Below, piece after piece: positions 1 to 9,740 of a DNA stretch of 64,000 bases. Origin of the DNA: Procambarus clarkii. Lineage: Eukaryota; Arthropoda; Malacostraca; Decapoda; Cambaridae. The notes below the pieces were generated by a model. The model had not been told where the DNA came from. It saw nothing but the letters and a program-made list of their open reading frames with translations, and did not search any database. Numbering within the stretch: position 1 is the stretch's first letter; every line of letters begins with the position of its first letter. The stretch lies in NCBI RefSeq assembly GCF_040958095.1, contig NC_091160.1:39946730-40010729 (forward strand), read 5' to 3'. The translations under genes were made by a program, and so were the position numbers.

Positions 1-790
1 CAAATGGGTCAACTCTGAAGTAATTCTGACTACGTGAAAAAAAATTAATATTGCTTTGTAATAATTTTCAGTCTTTTTCTCAGACGTGACAATTTTTTTT
101 GTTTTTTAACTTAAATTTTAATAACAATCTGAATGCAATTTACATCGCTATCATATACCAGATTCATGCAACAGAAACCTCTCCCAATATTTACATAAAG
201 TTTTCATATTCTGAAACACAAACAGCATTTATTTAAATTAAATTTGAGTTTTATTAAATACTCAAACCTCCCAGAAAAGGGGATGATATTATGCAGCATT
301 TATTTAGACAGATATTTTAATACAGTATATACAAGTTTTCTAAATGGTCCCATAAAACATTAAAAAAAATGGTTGGTACACAACATATGGAGACGCATAT
401 TTTGTGTAAATTTTCAGATATATAAATTTGGATTTGTTAGTAAGTTATAGATTATTAGGTGGCAAGACCCCCTGAGTTATAATAATTAAGATATTTCATT
501 GGGGACTTAAGCAAACAGAGAATCGCTCGTGTAGCCTAATTCCTTATCCTTCGCGATGTGTAATTAAATAAGTAATCATAACAATACCTTAACGAGAGAA
601 TGCCATGCTTTATATCACATTTTAATTAGCATAATACGAATGAATTACAATTGTGTCATTTACATAGATAATGCCCTGATTACATACAATAAAAATCGGG
701 AAATATATGGGAGTTTTGGCAGCCAAGTTCCGGAGTTCACTTGAATTGACTAAATAATAATCAAACTTGTTGTTTCTGGTAAAGTTAATG
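1..790. other. AT-rich intergenic stretch, no gene seen
   Basis: No open frame of useful length, splice-bounded exon or recognisable protein similarity is visible on either strand. The sequence is AT-rich and not obviously repetitive. Confidence 0.6.
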
Positions 791-794
791 AAAA

Positions 795-920
795 TTAAAT
801 TTCAATTTCTTTATTATGCACCCCATACCCATCCCGTGGGGGGTTGGTGAAAAGGATTACAGAGGCACATAATCGGTTCAGGAACTGAACCCTCTAGTTC
901 GTTTAGCTAGGCAAATAACA
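795..920 (-). repeat. LINE-like 3' end (relic)
   Basis: Read on the minus strand, a short GC-richer block containing CCCCACGGGATGGGTATGGG runs into AATAAAG and then a tail of AATTGAAATTT-like units. This layout is typical of the 3' UTR of a non-LTR retrotransposon, with a polyadenylation-like signal followed by a simple tail. No coding remnant is attached, so the family is unknown. Confidence 0.4.
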
Positions 921-1129
921 ATCTTTTGACGCTAGTTACAAAATTATTAATGTTATATATACATGTACACATATTGGCCCCTTTATTTGCAAACAAGTTT
1001 TATGTATTTTGAGCCTTACAGAAGGAACGTCAGAATGTACCAGTATCTGTAGCGGACATATTGAATTTAGACAAACCGGAAAAAAAATTATGTTGCAAAG
1101 ACAAACTAAACTAACGTAACCGCTCTCAC

Positions 1130-1290
1130 GCAACCCACACAACTCCCGGAAACCTATTTACTTGCTAGGTGAACACAGGCATTAGGTGAAAAAAAACGTG
1201 CCAAACCATTTCTGTCCCGCCCGGGATTCGAACCCAGAATTCCCGATTGTGAGTCGGGAACGAATCCCGCTGCAAGCAACTGAAAGCTCA
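1130..1290 (-). repeat. tRNA-derived SINE (SINE2-type body, different tRNA head)
   Basis: The minus strand carries a B-box-like GGTTCGAATCC and a hairpin resembling an anticodon arm (CCCGA/TCGGG around a 7-nt loop containing CAC). A body follows with the words TAGCAAGTAAATAGG and a reduced 'ACCTAATGCC' block. The same body occurs in SINE2 copies near 20.4 and 56.9 kb, which have a different tRNA-like head. The 5' acceptor stem is not intact, so this is a SINE and not a working tRNA gene. Confidence 0.6.
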
Positions 1291-1394
1291 ATTTCTTGCA
1301 AAATAGATAGTAGGAATATCATAACGTAAATTACATATTACATAACACAACTATTTTGAATTGATACAGTCTCAGATAGCAACAGCATAGATAA

Positions 1395-1500
1395 TATCCA
1401 TTTTTTTTATTTGTTTATTTACTTATTTTTTTGAGATATATACAAGATTTGTTACATTCTTGTACAGCCACTAGTACGCGTAGCGTTTCGGGCAAGTCCC
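1395..1500 (-). repeat. LINE-D-type 3' UTR relic
   Basis: The minus strand contains TTGCCCGAAACGC followed by TACTAGTGGCTGTACAAG and a T/A-rich tail. It is a diverged version of the LINE-D 3' UTR found at 15.96, 19.40 and 27.24 kb. No coding sequence remains. Confidence 0.5.
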
Positions 1501-1599
1501 TGTTACACCGCGCCGCGAAGAACCATTGTTACAACCAAGTACACATTTTACTGTTCTATTTACTGTTCATTTTACTTTCATGAGTTAAACAGAGGCTAC

Positions 1600-1715
1600 A
1601 GTTAAGGATTTGCGCCCAGTAAATCCTCCCCGGCCAGCAGGATACGAACCCATGACAAAGGGCTCGCAAGACGCCAGGCGAGTGTCTTACCACTACACCA
1701 CGGAGATTCGACACG
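1600..1715 (-). repeat. tRNA-derived SINE
   Basis: The minus strand reads an A-box-like GTGGTGTAGTGGTAAGAC, a CTCGC/GCGAG hairpin and a B-box GGTTCGTATCC. The anticodon loop is oversized and there is no 3' acceptor stem, so it is a tRNA-like SINE head and not a functional tRNA. Confidence 0.55.
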
Positions 1716-1887
1716 AACTAAACAGGTAAAGCTGTACAGTATATAACAAACCTGTAACTGAACTAGACAATGGACTCCTATTCTCTATTGTTAAGGAAAC
1801 AGTACTTCAAAGGGAAGAAAGCTCTAATATTAATTATGAGTTATGATCGGTTAAGAATTGAGAACTGTATGTACACGAACACAAAAC

Positions 1888-2433
<546 letters not shown>

Positions 2434-2483
<50 letters not shown>
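2434..2483. repeat. (TA)n microsatellite
   Basis: About 50 bp of TA repeat between the MITE and an inverted SINE1 copy. It is probably the other half of the (TA)n tract into which the MITE inserted. Confidence 0.9.
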
Positions 2484-2486
<3 letters not shown>

Positions 2487-2704
2487 CTGAAAACTCACAC
2501 CCCAGAAGTGACTCGAACCCATACTCCCACAACTGGTATGTACAGGGTTCATATAGCCTCGGCTATCACTTCCTTAGTCCGGTCGTGATGGTCAAGCGGA
2601 TTAAGGCGTCCCTGTACATACCAGTTGTGGGAGTATGGGTTCGAGTCACTTCTGGGGTGTGAGTTTTCAGTTGTATATAGTCCTGGGGACCATTCAGGCT
2701 TGTT

Positions 2705-2706
<2 letters not shown>
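2484..2706. repeat. SINE1 head-to-head inverted pair
   Basis: A truncated SINE1 in minus orientation (2484-2545) faces a nearly complete plus copy (about 2546-2706). The plus copy has a tRNA-like A-box region (GTGATGGTCAAGCGGATTAA), a B-box GGTTCGAGTCAC, the body word CTGGGGTGTGAGTTTTCAG and a 3' end that runs into (TA)n. The arms can fold into a long hairpin. Confidence 0.75.

Positions 2707-2796
<90 letters not shown>
2707..2796. repeat. (TA)n microsatellite between oppositely oriented SINE1 tails
   Basis: About 90 bp of TA repeat. SINE1 3' ends point into it from both sides, so it may be the merged tails of two elements. Confidence 0.95.
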
Positions 2797-2798
<2 letters not shown>

Positions 2799-3145
2799 AA
2801 CAAACCTGAATGGTCCCCAGGACTATATGCAACTGAAAACACACGCCAGAAGTGATATATATATATATGCAAACAAGCCTGAATGGTCCCCAGGGCTATA
2901 TACAACTGAAAACTCACACCCCAGAAGTGACTCGAACCCATACTGCCAGGAGCAACGCAACTGGTATGTACAGGGATGCCTTAATCCGCTTGACCATCAC
3001 GACCGGACATAAGGAAGTGATAGCCGAAGCTATTTGAACCACTTCCCCGCCGGCACTCGGATGGTAATCTTGGGCATAGCATTTTATCAAATCACCTCAT
3101 TCTTTGGGGCACACGTGAGGAACACAAATGCAAACAAGCCTGAAT
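2797..3145 (-). repeat. SINE1 copies (minus), including a linker-joined dimer
   Basis: 2797-2860 is a short SINE1 3' fragment. From about 3145 down to 2866 the minus strand carries, in order, a SINE1 3' tail (GGGACCATTCAGGCTTG), a linker of roughly 110-130 bp (containing CACGTGTGCCCCAAAGAATG), and a full SINE1 with tRNA-like A and B boxes that ends in (TA)n. The same order recurs on the plus strand at 20.57-20.87 kb, so the linker belongs to the element. Confidence 0.7.
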
Positions 3146-3303
3146 GGTCCCCAGCCAAACCAAACCAAACAAGCCAGAATGGTCCTCATCACTTCCTTAT
3201 GTCCGGTCGTGATGGTCAAGTGGATTAAGGCGTCCCTGTACATACCAGTTGCGTTGCTCCTGGCAGTATGGGTTCGAGTCACTTCTGGGGTGTGAGTTTT
3301 CAG

Positions 3304-3371
<68 letters not shown>
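3146..3371 (+). repeat. SINE1 copy followed by (TA)n
   Basis: A plus-strand SINE1 occupies about 3180-3303, with an A-box-like GATGGTCAAGTGGATTAAGG and B-box GGTTCGAGTCAC. It passes directly into about 68 bp of TA repeat (3303-3371). A short region of CCAAAC/CCAGAATGG remnants precedes it. Confidence 0.75.
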
Positions 3372-3376
<5 letters not shown>

Positions 3377-3590
3377 CATTAAATAATAAGATCAGTGTCA
3401 GAGTAGTTAACGGATGGAATGCATTAGGCAGTGATGTGGTAGAGGCTGACTCCATACACAGTTTCAAATGTAGATATGATAGAGCCCAGTAGGCTCAGGA
3501 ACCTGTACATCAGTTGATTGACAGTTGAGAGGCGGGACCAAAGAGCCAGAGTTCAATCCCTGCAAGCACAACTAGGTGAGTACACCAATG
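3372..3590 (+). pseudogene. LINE-B 3' end (RT C-terminus plus 3' UTR)
   Basis: The frame reads a peptide similar to SVRVVNGWNALGSDVVEADS and then SFKCRYDRAQ-stop. It matches the last residues of the LINE-B ORF2 relic at 14.64-15.33 kb. The 3' UTR contains TTGAGAGGCGGGACCAAAGA and ends with the LINE-B signature CAAGCACAACTAGGTGAGTAC. It is a 5'-truncated dead copy. Confidence 0.75.
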
Positions 3591-4205
3591 TGCTGCTACC
3601 CTATTCTATATGAAAGATTACACATTGTAAATAAAAAACTAACTATAAGTTCATCTAATGTTCCCATTTCGCAAGATGGTTAGTCATACATGGAATCATG
3701 GGAGAAAATTCCTGCTTCAATACAAAAATAAATTAACTTTGACTAAACAATAAATTTCTGATTTTCATAAGAGCTAAGCACTAAATCATGTATATATTAC
3801 ATTATATTTAAAAAAAAACATTATTTTAGAGGAATCTTATGGAAACTGGTTTCAGAACTGGTGGGTCTAGAACGAAGAGGTTATCTGAGGGTCTGTTAAT
3901 AGCCTATACACAGCGTCGAGGGAACTACTATTGTGTTGGTTGTTAAGGAGAGACAAGCAGGATGTTGAATATAATAGTCTTTCCGTCGACTCGAGACCTT
4001 GGTTTTTAATTAATTAATTCCTGTGTCATTTACCGGGTATTTATAGTATAAAGTAATCCTCGTATAACTATACTGAGAATGTGCAGCTCCAGCTTGTAAA
4101 TTCCAAAGTAAAGTTCACAAGTGACAAAGTAAAAAGTAAATTAAAAAAGATAATAAATGGGACGTTTGTTTTATTCGTTTACGGAGGTTACGTGAGGACA
4201 CGAAT
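3591..4205. other. Intergenic stretch, nothing recognised
   Basis: AT-rich sequence without a supported gene or repeat assignment. Confidence 0.5.
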
Positions 4206-4207
4206 GG

Positions 4208-4400
4208 CCCTACCAATTGAAATTGAAATAAGTTTATTGAGGTAAAATACACACAAAGGGATGAGGTCGCTCAAGCTATTCTCACCCCGTTCAGTACATC
4301 GTGTTAATACATACATAGACACACATCATAAGCAATAAACATATTACCAAACATTCTGAGACATAAACATATACATTTCCTCCTTTACACAAGTAGTATG
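4208..4400 (-). repeat. LINE-like 3' end with AATTG-type tail (relic)
   Basis: On the minus strand a unique block with CTGAACGGGGTGAGAATAGC runs into CTCAATAAACTTATTTC and a tail of TTTCAATTTCAATT units. Ending in AATAAA and a short tandem tail is characteristic of CR1/L2-type 3' UTRs. No coding remnant is attached. Confidence 0.5.
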
Positions 4401-4449
4401 GTATCAGACGTACACATAAATACTTTTATGACCTAGGTATACTGCCCTG

Positions 4450-4850
4450 TCAATTGTGTGATTAGACCAACCCATCTTCCTAAGAGTAAGTACTTATAGT
4501 AATTATGTGGTTGATGGCACAATAATGTCGTGATGGATCACCAGAAAGTAGACTTTTGTATGACTAAATTTGGAGAAGTCGTTAAAGTTGTTATAACTAT
4601 GTTGCTAATAAAACCTAACTTAGCCTAATCATCCTAGGCCTAATACATGCTATCTTAAGCTTCATACAGTACATATATGTGCTATACTAAGCCTGGGGAT
4701 ATTTAAGTTTGGTTCTTTAGCTTTCTTTTTCGAATTCTACAAAAATTAGTGCAAAAAAGTAGCATACTGAGCTTCATTACTTCATATTGATATGATCGCC
4801 ACATAGTTACAAAAAGTTCTATTAAAACAGGAGGATGAATTGTATTAGGA
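4450..4850 (+). repeat. Dispersed repeat, copy 1 (second copy at 6.26-6.62 kb)
   Basis: It shares an ordered series of words with 6255-6620: AGAAAGTAGACT, CCTAGGCCTAATACA/TCTAGGCCTAATACA, TACATATATGTGCTATA and GTTACAAAAAG/AGTTACAAAAG. The copies are diverged and non-coding. The class is unknown; a partly palindromic core (GTACATATATGTGC) hints at a MITE. Confidence 0.6.
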
Positions 4851-5253
4851 ATGTCTTAGTATTTTTCTATATTAGTATTGGTGTTGTCCGTAGGCTTCAC
4901 AAATCTTTCCGGCGTTGTTTAATAATCAGTAAACAAAAAATATTGACCGTGGTGGACCAGCTGGCCAGGCGGGTGCTAAATAACGAGGGTAGAAATAGTT
5001 CCCGCCCAAAAATGTGTTTACAAGAGTGACTACACGGTTTTTGCCATTATTGATTATGGATTTCTTTGGCGTCGATATGAGCTAGCGTGATGGAAACGGC
5101 AAAACTCTTCGGTGTTCATTCGTCTATGGGAAGCCTTAACCAATGTCAAATTCAAGGATGGATCGAAAATTTTCTGCAAATTGAATTCTAAATCTCTCAA
5201 TGTATAAACAAACCATATAAATATCAGCTAGAAAAAGGTACTTTGGTACTTAC

Positions 5254-5431
5254 GGAAAATGAAGATACCAAACACAATGAGGAAGAGCATGTCCAGGTTC
5301 TTCTTCAGTAGAGCCACTTCCAGGGATTCTAACGGTGCGGGCGATGCCAACGGGGCAGCGAGCAACGGTGGCGTTGGCATCGAACCATTGTGGGTGCTCT
5401 GTAAGCCTGGCGCCTCATACAAGGTCATCAC
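5254..5431 (-). CDS. Candidate first coding exon of a membrane protein (ammonium-transporter-like?)
   Basis: A minus-strand frame opens with ATG-ATG at 5431. It encodes a Pro/Ala/Ser-rich N-terminus of about 40 residues, then LKKNLDMLFLIVFGIFIF, which looks like the start of a first transmembrane helix. The frame meets a perfect splice donor (GTAAGT, 5248-5253) just after this helix, leaving a phase-1 exon end. An acidic/polar N-terminus, 'KxNLD', a hydrophobic helix and an intron fit the beginning of an Amt-type ammonium transporter, whose first helix normally continues into a GF-FLEAG motif. That motif is not in the window downstream as far as I can see, so the assignment is weak. It could be another multi-pass membrane protein or a chance frame. 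Confidence 0.4.
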
Positions 5432-5439
5432 AAGCTCTG

Positions 5440-6230
5440 GCTCCCTCGTTCCTGGTGTCTACAACAGGCAGCACCGCTCTGTTCTAATTTATAGCGTCGT
5501 AAAGTTGCAGCTGGTTCTAAAGGGATGTAAGTTGACAAGTTGGTCGTAAGTTCCACTTGACTCTAAAGAATTGTAAGTTCCAGCTGGTCTAAAAGTGTCG
5601 CGTTTCAAGTAATTAAACTGTGATAAGTTTAGCTAGTAAAACGCCAAGAGTTTCTGTTGGTTGAGTCGCATGGTCGTGTTCGCAGCAGTAAGTCACAAGA
5701 GTTAACGAAATAAAAGCCTCTGATAAACTTAACGCACAACACAATTATTCGCACGCAGCCATGTGATGCAATTTCTACAAAATGTCGCGATGTGCGACTT
5801 TTCATCAATTTGATTAGGCTTTAGCTGACTACAGCCTCTCTCGATAAATATCGAGTCTCAACAATTAAATTTATAATATCGCAAAAAAATAAATCGCATG
5901 GAAAATATTCAGACGCAATGCAGAGGCAAGACCTTCTCCAGTAAGACCCTGTGACAGACTACCTGTTGGACCCCCCCATTCAGGTTCCAGACTCCTGGAG
6001 GCAACAGAGTCCTTCACATGCGACGATTGGTGGGCTTTGCAGATTACGTCAGAGTCACGTCACGGTGTGGGCGTGACAAGCCAGTGATTGAAACGCTAAA
6101 AAATGGATTTGTCAATAGGGGGGTTATATAAGTACACGTTATAAGTCACAAGGCAAGGAATTTTGAGTTAGGGTTTCCGGGGAATTTTTATGTGAGTTGT
6201 CCTTCGCACGGCATGCATCCCTACTGAACC
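5440..6230. other. Upstream region of the 5.3-kb exon; CRE-like and TATA-like words
   Basis: There is no gene. On the 5' side of the minus-strand candidate exon are CRE-like words (TTACGTCAG, TCACGTCAC near 6045-6065) and a palindromic TTATATAA (about 6124). They could belong to a promoter but may be chance matches. Confidence 0.25.
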
Positions 6231-6254
6231 TAATAACTGCAGCTCAGCCTCCTA

Positions 6255-6620
6255 AAATAAAAGTACTTATAGTAACGACGTGGCCGATCGTGCAAAGATT
6301 GACGTAGTGGACCAATAGAAAGTAGACTCTTTGTATTATTCCATTTGTGTAAACCTGAAAAGTTTATCTGTTTATATTCCTAATGAAGCCTAGCATGATC
6401 TAAGCATTCTAGGCCTAATACACGCTATATTAGGCATAATATAGTACATATATGTGCTATAATAGGCCTAGAAATATTTGAGTTTGGATTTAAGCTTTAT
6501 TTTTTCCGGGCTCTAATATGAATAGTAAAAAAATTCTACTTTGTATTTGTCCATCATGTCGATATTTTAACGATCGGTCACAAAGTTACAAAAGGTATTA
6601 TTATATCCGGAGAATGGGTT
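6255..6620 (+). repeat. Dispersed repeat, copy 2
   Basis: A diverged copy of the 4450-4850 repeat with the same word order (AGAAAGTAGACTC, CTAGGCCTAATACACG, GTACATATATGTGCTATAAT, AAAGTTACAAAAG). It is non-coding. A possible third, inverted and more diverged piece lies near 38.98-39.02 kb. Confidence 0.6.
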
Positions 6621-6794
6621 GAATTCTTGCTATGATTAGGTGTGCTATACTAAAAATGATATAACATTATCAAATATTGAACTATGGAGAGTTAATTTTT
6701 CAACTTCCCTCGAAAGTGAAGATAACAATAAGAGATATTGAGAAGATGTGTGTTAGAATTATTCAACAACATATGTTTGCAAGAAAGACTGCTA

Positions 6795-6880
6795 CCAATA
6801 TATATATATATATAAGAATATAAGAGATACAGAGACAGACAGACAGACAGACAGAATCAAACAGAGCGAGAGAGATAGAT
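6795..6880. repeat. Short (TA)n and (ACAG)n microsatellites
   Basis: A short TATATA tract (about 6799-6813) is followed by AGACAGACAGACAGACAG and GAGAGA runs, ahead of the 32-bp minisatellite. Confidence 0.8.
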
Positions 6881-7014
6881 ATATGTGAGTCTCTTGTTTG
6901 AAGTGTTTTTTCCAATGGTACACATAAGTGATTTTCAATCACAAATTGCAAGTTGCAAGTCTTAACAATACGTATTGTGTATCTTACGGAGCACAAAGGA
7001 CGAGGCTGGCACTG

Positions 7015-8717
7015 TTGCTGCCACGGGAGGTGAGGCAACACTGGTGACCCTGCCACGGGTGGTGAGGCAACACTGGTGACCCTGCCACGGGTGGTGAGGC
7101 AACACTGGTGACCCTGCCACGGGTGGTGAGGCAACACTGGTGACCCTGCCACGGGTGGTGAGGCAACACTGGTGTTCCTGCCACGGGTGGTGAGGCAACA
7201 CTGGTGACCCTGCCACGGGTGGTGAGGCAACACTGGTGACCCTGCCACGGGTGGTGAGGCAACACTGGTGACCCTGCCACGGGTGGTGAGGCAACACTGG
7301 TGACCCTGCCACGGGTGGTGAGGCAACACTGGTGACCCTGCCACTGGTGGTGAGGCAACACTGGTGACCCTGCCACGGGTGGTGAGGCAACACTTTTGAC
7401 CCTGCCACGGGTGGTGAGGCAACACTGGTGTTCCTGCCACGGGTGGTGAGGCAACACTGGTGACCCTGCCACGGGAGGTGAGGCAACACTGGTGTTCCTG
7501 CCACGGGTGGTGAGGCAACACTGGTGACCCTGCCACGGGTGGTGAGGCAACACTGGTGACCCTGCCACGGGTGGTGAGGCAACACTGGTGACCCTGCAAC
7601 GGGTGGTGAAGCAACACTGGCACTGTTGCTGCCACGGGTGGTGAGGCAACACTGGTGACCCTGCCACGGGTGGTGAGGCAACACTGGTGTTGCTGGCCAC
7701 GGGTGGTGAGGCAACACTGGTGACCCTCCCACGGGTGGTGAGGCAACACTGGTGTTCCTGCCACGGGTGGTGAGGCAACACTGGTGACCCTGCCACGGGT
7801 GGTGAGGCAACACTGGTGTTGCTGGCCACGGGTGGTGAGGCAACACTGGTGTTGCTGGCCACGGGTGGTGAGGCAACACTGGTGACCCTGCCACGGGTGG
7901 TGAGGCAACACTGGTGTTGCTGGCCACGGGTGGTGAGGCAACACTGGTGACCCTGCCACGGGTGGTGAGGCAACACTGGTGTTGCTGGCCACGGGTGGTG
8001 AGGCAACACTGGTGTTGCTGCCACGGGTGGTGAGGCAACACTGGTGACCCTGCCACGGGTGGTGAGGCAACACTGGTGACCCTGCCACGGGTGGTGAGGC
8101 AACACTGGTGACCCTGCCACGGGTGGTGAGGCAACACTGGTGACCCTGCCACGGGTGGTGAGGCAACACTGGTGACCCTGCCACGGGTGGTGAGGCAACA
8201 CTGGTGACCCTGCCACGGGTGGTGACGCAACACTGGTGTTCCTGCCACGGGTGGTGTGGCAACACTGGTGACCCTGCCACGGGTGGTGAGGCAACACTGG
8301 TGACCCTGCCACGGGTGGTGAGGCAACACTGGTGACCCTGCCACGGGTGGTGAGGCAACACTGGTGACCCTGCCACGGGTGGTGAGGCAACACTGGTGAC
8401 CCTGCCACGGGTGGTGAGGCAACACTGGTGTTCCTGCCACGGGTGGTGTGGCAACACTGGTGACCCTGCCACGGGTGGTGAGGCAACACTGGTGACCCTG
8501 CCACGGGTGGTGAGGCAACACTGGTGACCCTGCCACGGGTGGTGAGGCAACACTGGTGACCCTGCCACGGGTGGTGAGGCAACACTGGTGACCCTGCCAC
8601 GGGTGGTGAGGCAACACTGGTGACCCTGCCACGGGTGGTGAGGCAACACTGGTGACCCTGCCACGGGTGGTGAGGCAACACTGGTGACCCTGCCACGGGT
8701 GGTGAGGCAACACTGGT
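7015..8717. repeat. Minisatellite, 32-bp unit, ~53 copies
   Basis: The unit is GGTGAGGCAACACTGGTGAC plus CCTGCCACGGGT (32 bp). It is repeated about 53 times with high identity. Three variant classes differ at the centre: GTGACCCTGCC (dominant), GTGTTCCTGCC, and GTGTTGCTGGCC clustered around 7.68-8.03 kb, where the unit is one base longer. Because 32 is not a multiple of 3 and the unit has no stop on the minus strand, all three minus frames stay open for 570-633 codons. The peptides are three phase-shifted readings of one repeat and are not evidence of a gene. Confidence 0.97.
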
Positions 8718-8755
8718 GTGAGACCTACCAGTGTAAATTGTCCGGAAAGTTTCTA

Positions 8756-8947
8756 GACTGGAGAGTCACTTGACTGGAGAGTCACTTGACTGGTGAGTCA
8801 CTTGACTGGTGAGTCACTTGACTGATGAGTCACTAGACTGATGAGTCACTACACTAGTGAGTCACTATACTGATGAGTCACTAGACTAGTGAGTCACTAG
8901 ACTGGTGAGTCACTAGACTAGTGACTCACTAGAGTGGTGAGTCACTT
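8756..8947. repeat. Minisatellite, 16-bp unit x12, rich in AP-1 core sites
   Basis: Twelve units of GACTGGTGAGTCACTT type, with no indels across 192 bp. Units 3-10 and 12 contain TGAGTCA, and unit 11 contains its complement TGACTCA, the consensus core of AP-1 (bZIP) sites. The first two units read AGAGTCA. It lies about 40 bp after the end of the 32-bp array. Any regulatory role is speculative. Confidence 0.9.
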
Positions 8948-9089
8948 TACAGACAAACTACAGTTATATCCAAAAATCAAGGAACTAGATTATACAATAG
9001 ACGAGACCATTCAGAAACTGACAAGGAAATCTGTGCGGAATTGAGTGCCAGTTCGCACCCACTAAGGGATTACGGAAATTTTTTCCAAC

Positions 9090-9290
9090 ATGGTTTACAG
9101 GATGGGTGTTGGGTTGATGGTTTATCTGTGAGGCCGCTAATACTTTGGTGGCCTCGACGAGGACTGGAAGCCGGCGGGTTGTCAAAGGTTCACCCCGCCC
9201 CCTTCCCTCTGTTTGTCCTGATGATCATTTCAGGTTGTATTTTTAAATTTTACGTAGTTTTAGCATTTACGGCTTCGGAGGGTAGGCGGT
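9090..9290 (-). repeat. LINE-E 3' relic
   Basis: The segment matches 31160-31300 in order and orientation: AGGACTGGAAGCCGGCGG / AGGACAGGAAGCCAGCAG, then TTGTCCTGATGAT / TTGTCCCGATGAT, then TTTAGCATTTACGGCTTCGG / TTGGCATTCACAGCTTTGG. At 31 kb this runs into an RT C-terminus on the minus strand. The copy here is decayed and truncated. Confidence 0.55.
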
Positions 9291-9357
9291 TGAGAGGCGG
9301 GATCAAAGAGCCAGAGCTCAACCCCCGCAAGCACAACTAGGTGAGTACAACTAGGTG
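9284..9357 (+). repeat. LINE-B 3' UTR fragment
   Basis: GGTTGAGAGGCGGGATCAAA, the 'CAAGCACAACTAGGTGAGTAC' signature and a second ACTAGGTGAATAC unit match the LINE-B 3' end at 15.36-15.42 kb. It leads into the (AC)n tail. Confidence 0.8.
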
Positions 9358-9358
9358 A

Positions 9359-9437
<79 letters not shown>
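9358..9437. repeat. (AC)n microsatellite (LINE-B tail)
   Basis: About 80 bp of AC repeat directly after the LINE-B 3' signature. The LINE-A 5' region follows at once. Confidence 0.95.
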
Positions 9438-9439
<2 letters not shown>

Positions 9440-9740
9440 TGATCTGCCTTGATGCAGAGTACAGTCGCCAGGAGGTGGATGAGTGGTGGAACTCATCCAA
9501 CTCATCTATTTGGTGTGTGGGAGGTGAGGTGAAGCTGGAGGAGGCAGAAGTCACACTGCAGCAAGCTCCTGGAAATATCGAATTACCTAAGTATTGGGAA
9601 CAGGTTGAGGGCTACAGTGGTGTCCCAGGTTACATAGAGGTTCAGGGAAGAGTAAAAGCAAATAAAATACAATAAACAAGTAAAACTGAGTGAAAATAGT
9701 CGAGTGGAAAAGTTTGTTTTGGTCTAGAACAAAATCAAAG

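Noticed and set aside
1200-1715. Functional tRNA genes at 1.2, 1.6, 20.5, 43.3 and 56.9 kb
   Set aside because: B-box and partial A-box exist, but acceptor stems are missing, anticodon loops are aberrant in several, and non-tRNA bodies are attached; they are SINEs.
5259-5549. Plus-strand open frame of 96 codons over the candidate exon
   Set aside because: It is the antisense of the minus exon, with no splice-consistent borders or recognisable domain.
6763-8713. Three overlapping open frames of 570-633 codons on the minus strand
   Set aside because: They are the three phase readings of a stop-free 32-bp minisatellite. The common LPHHPWQGHQCC pattern is an artefact and no unique coding sequence is attached.
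7015-8947. CRISPR-like array
   Set aside because: There are no spacers: the units are contiguous tandem repeats of 32 and 16 bp in a eukaryotic genome.
9260-9554. Open frames through (AC)n (poly Cys-Val / Thr-His)
   Set aside because: They derive from a dinucleotide repeat in a LINE tail.
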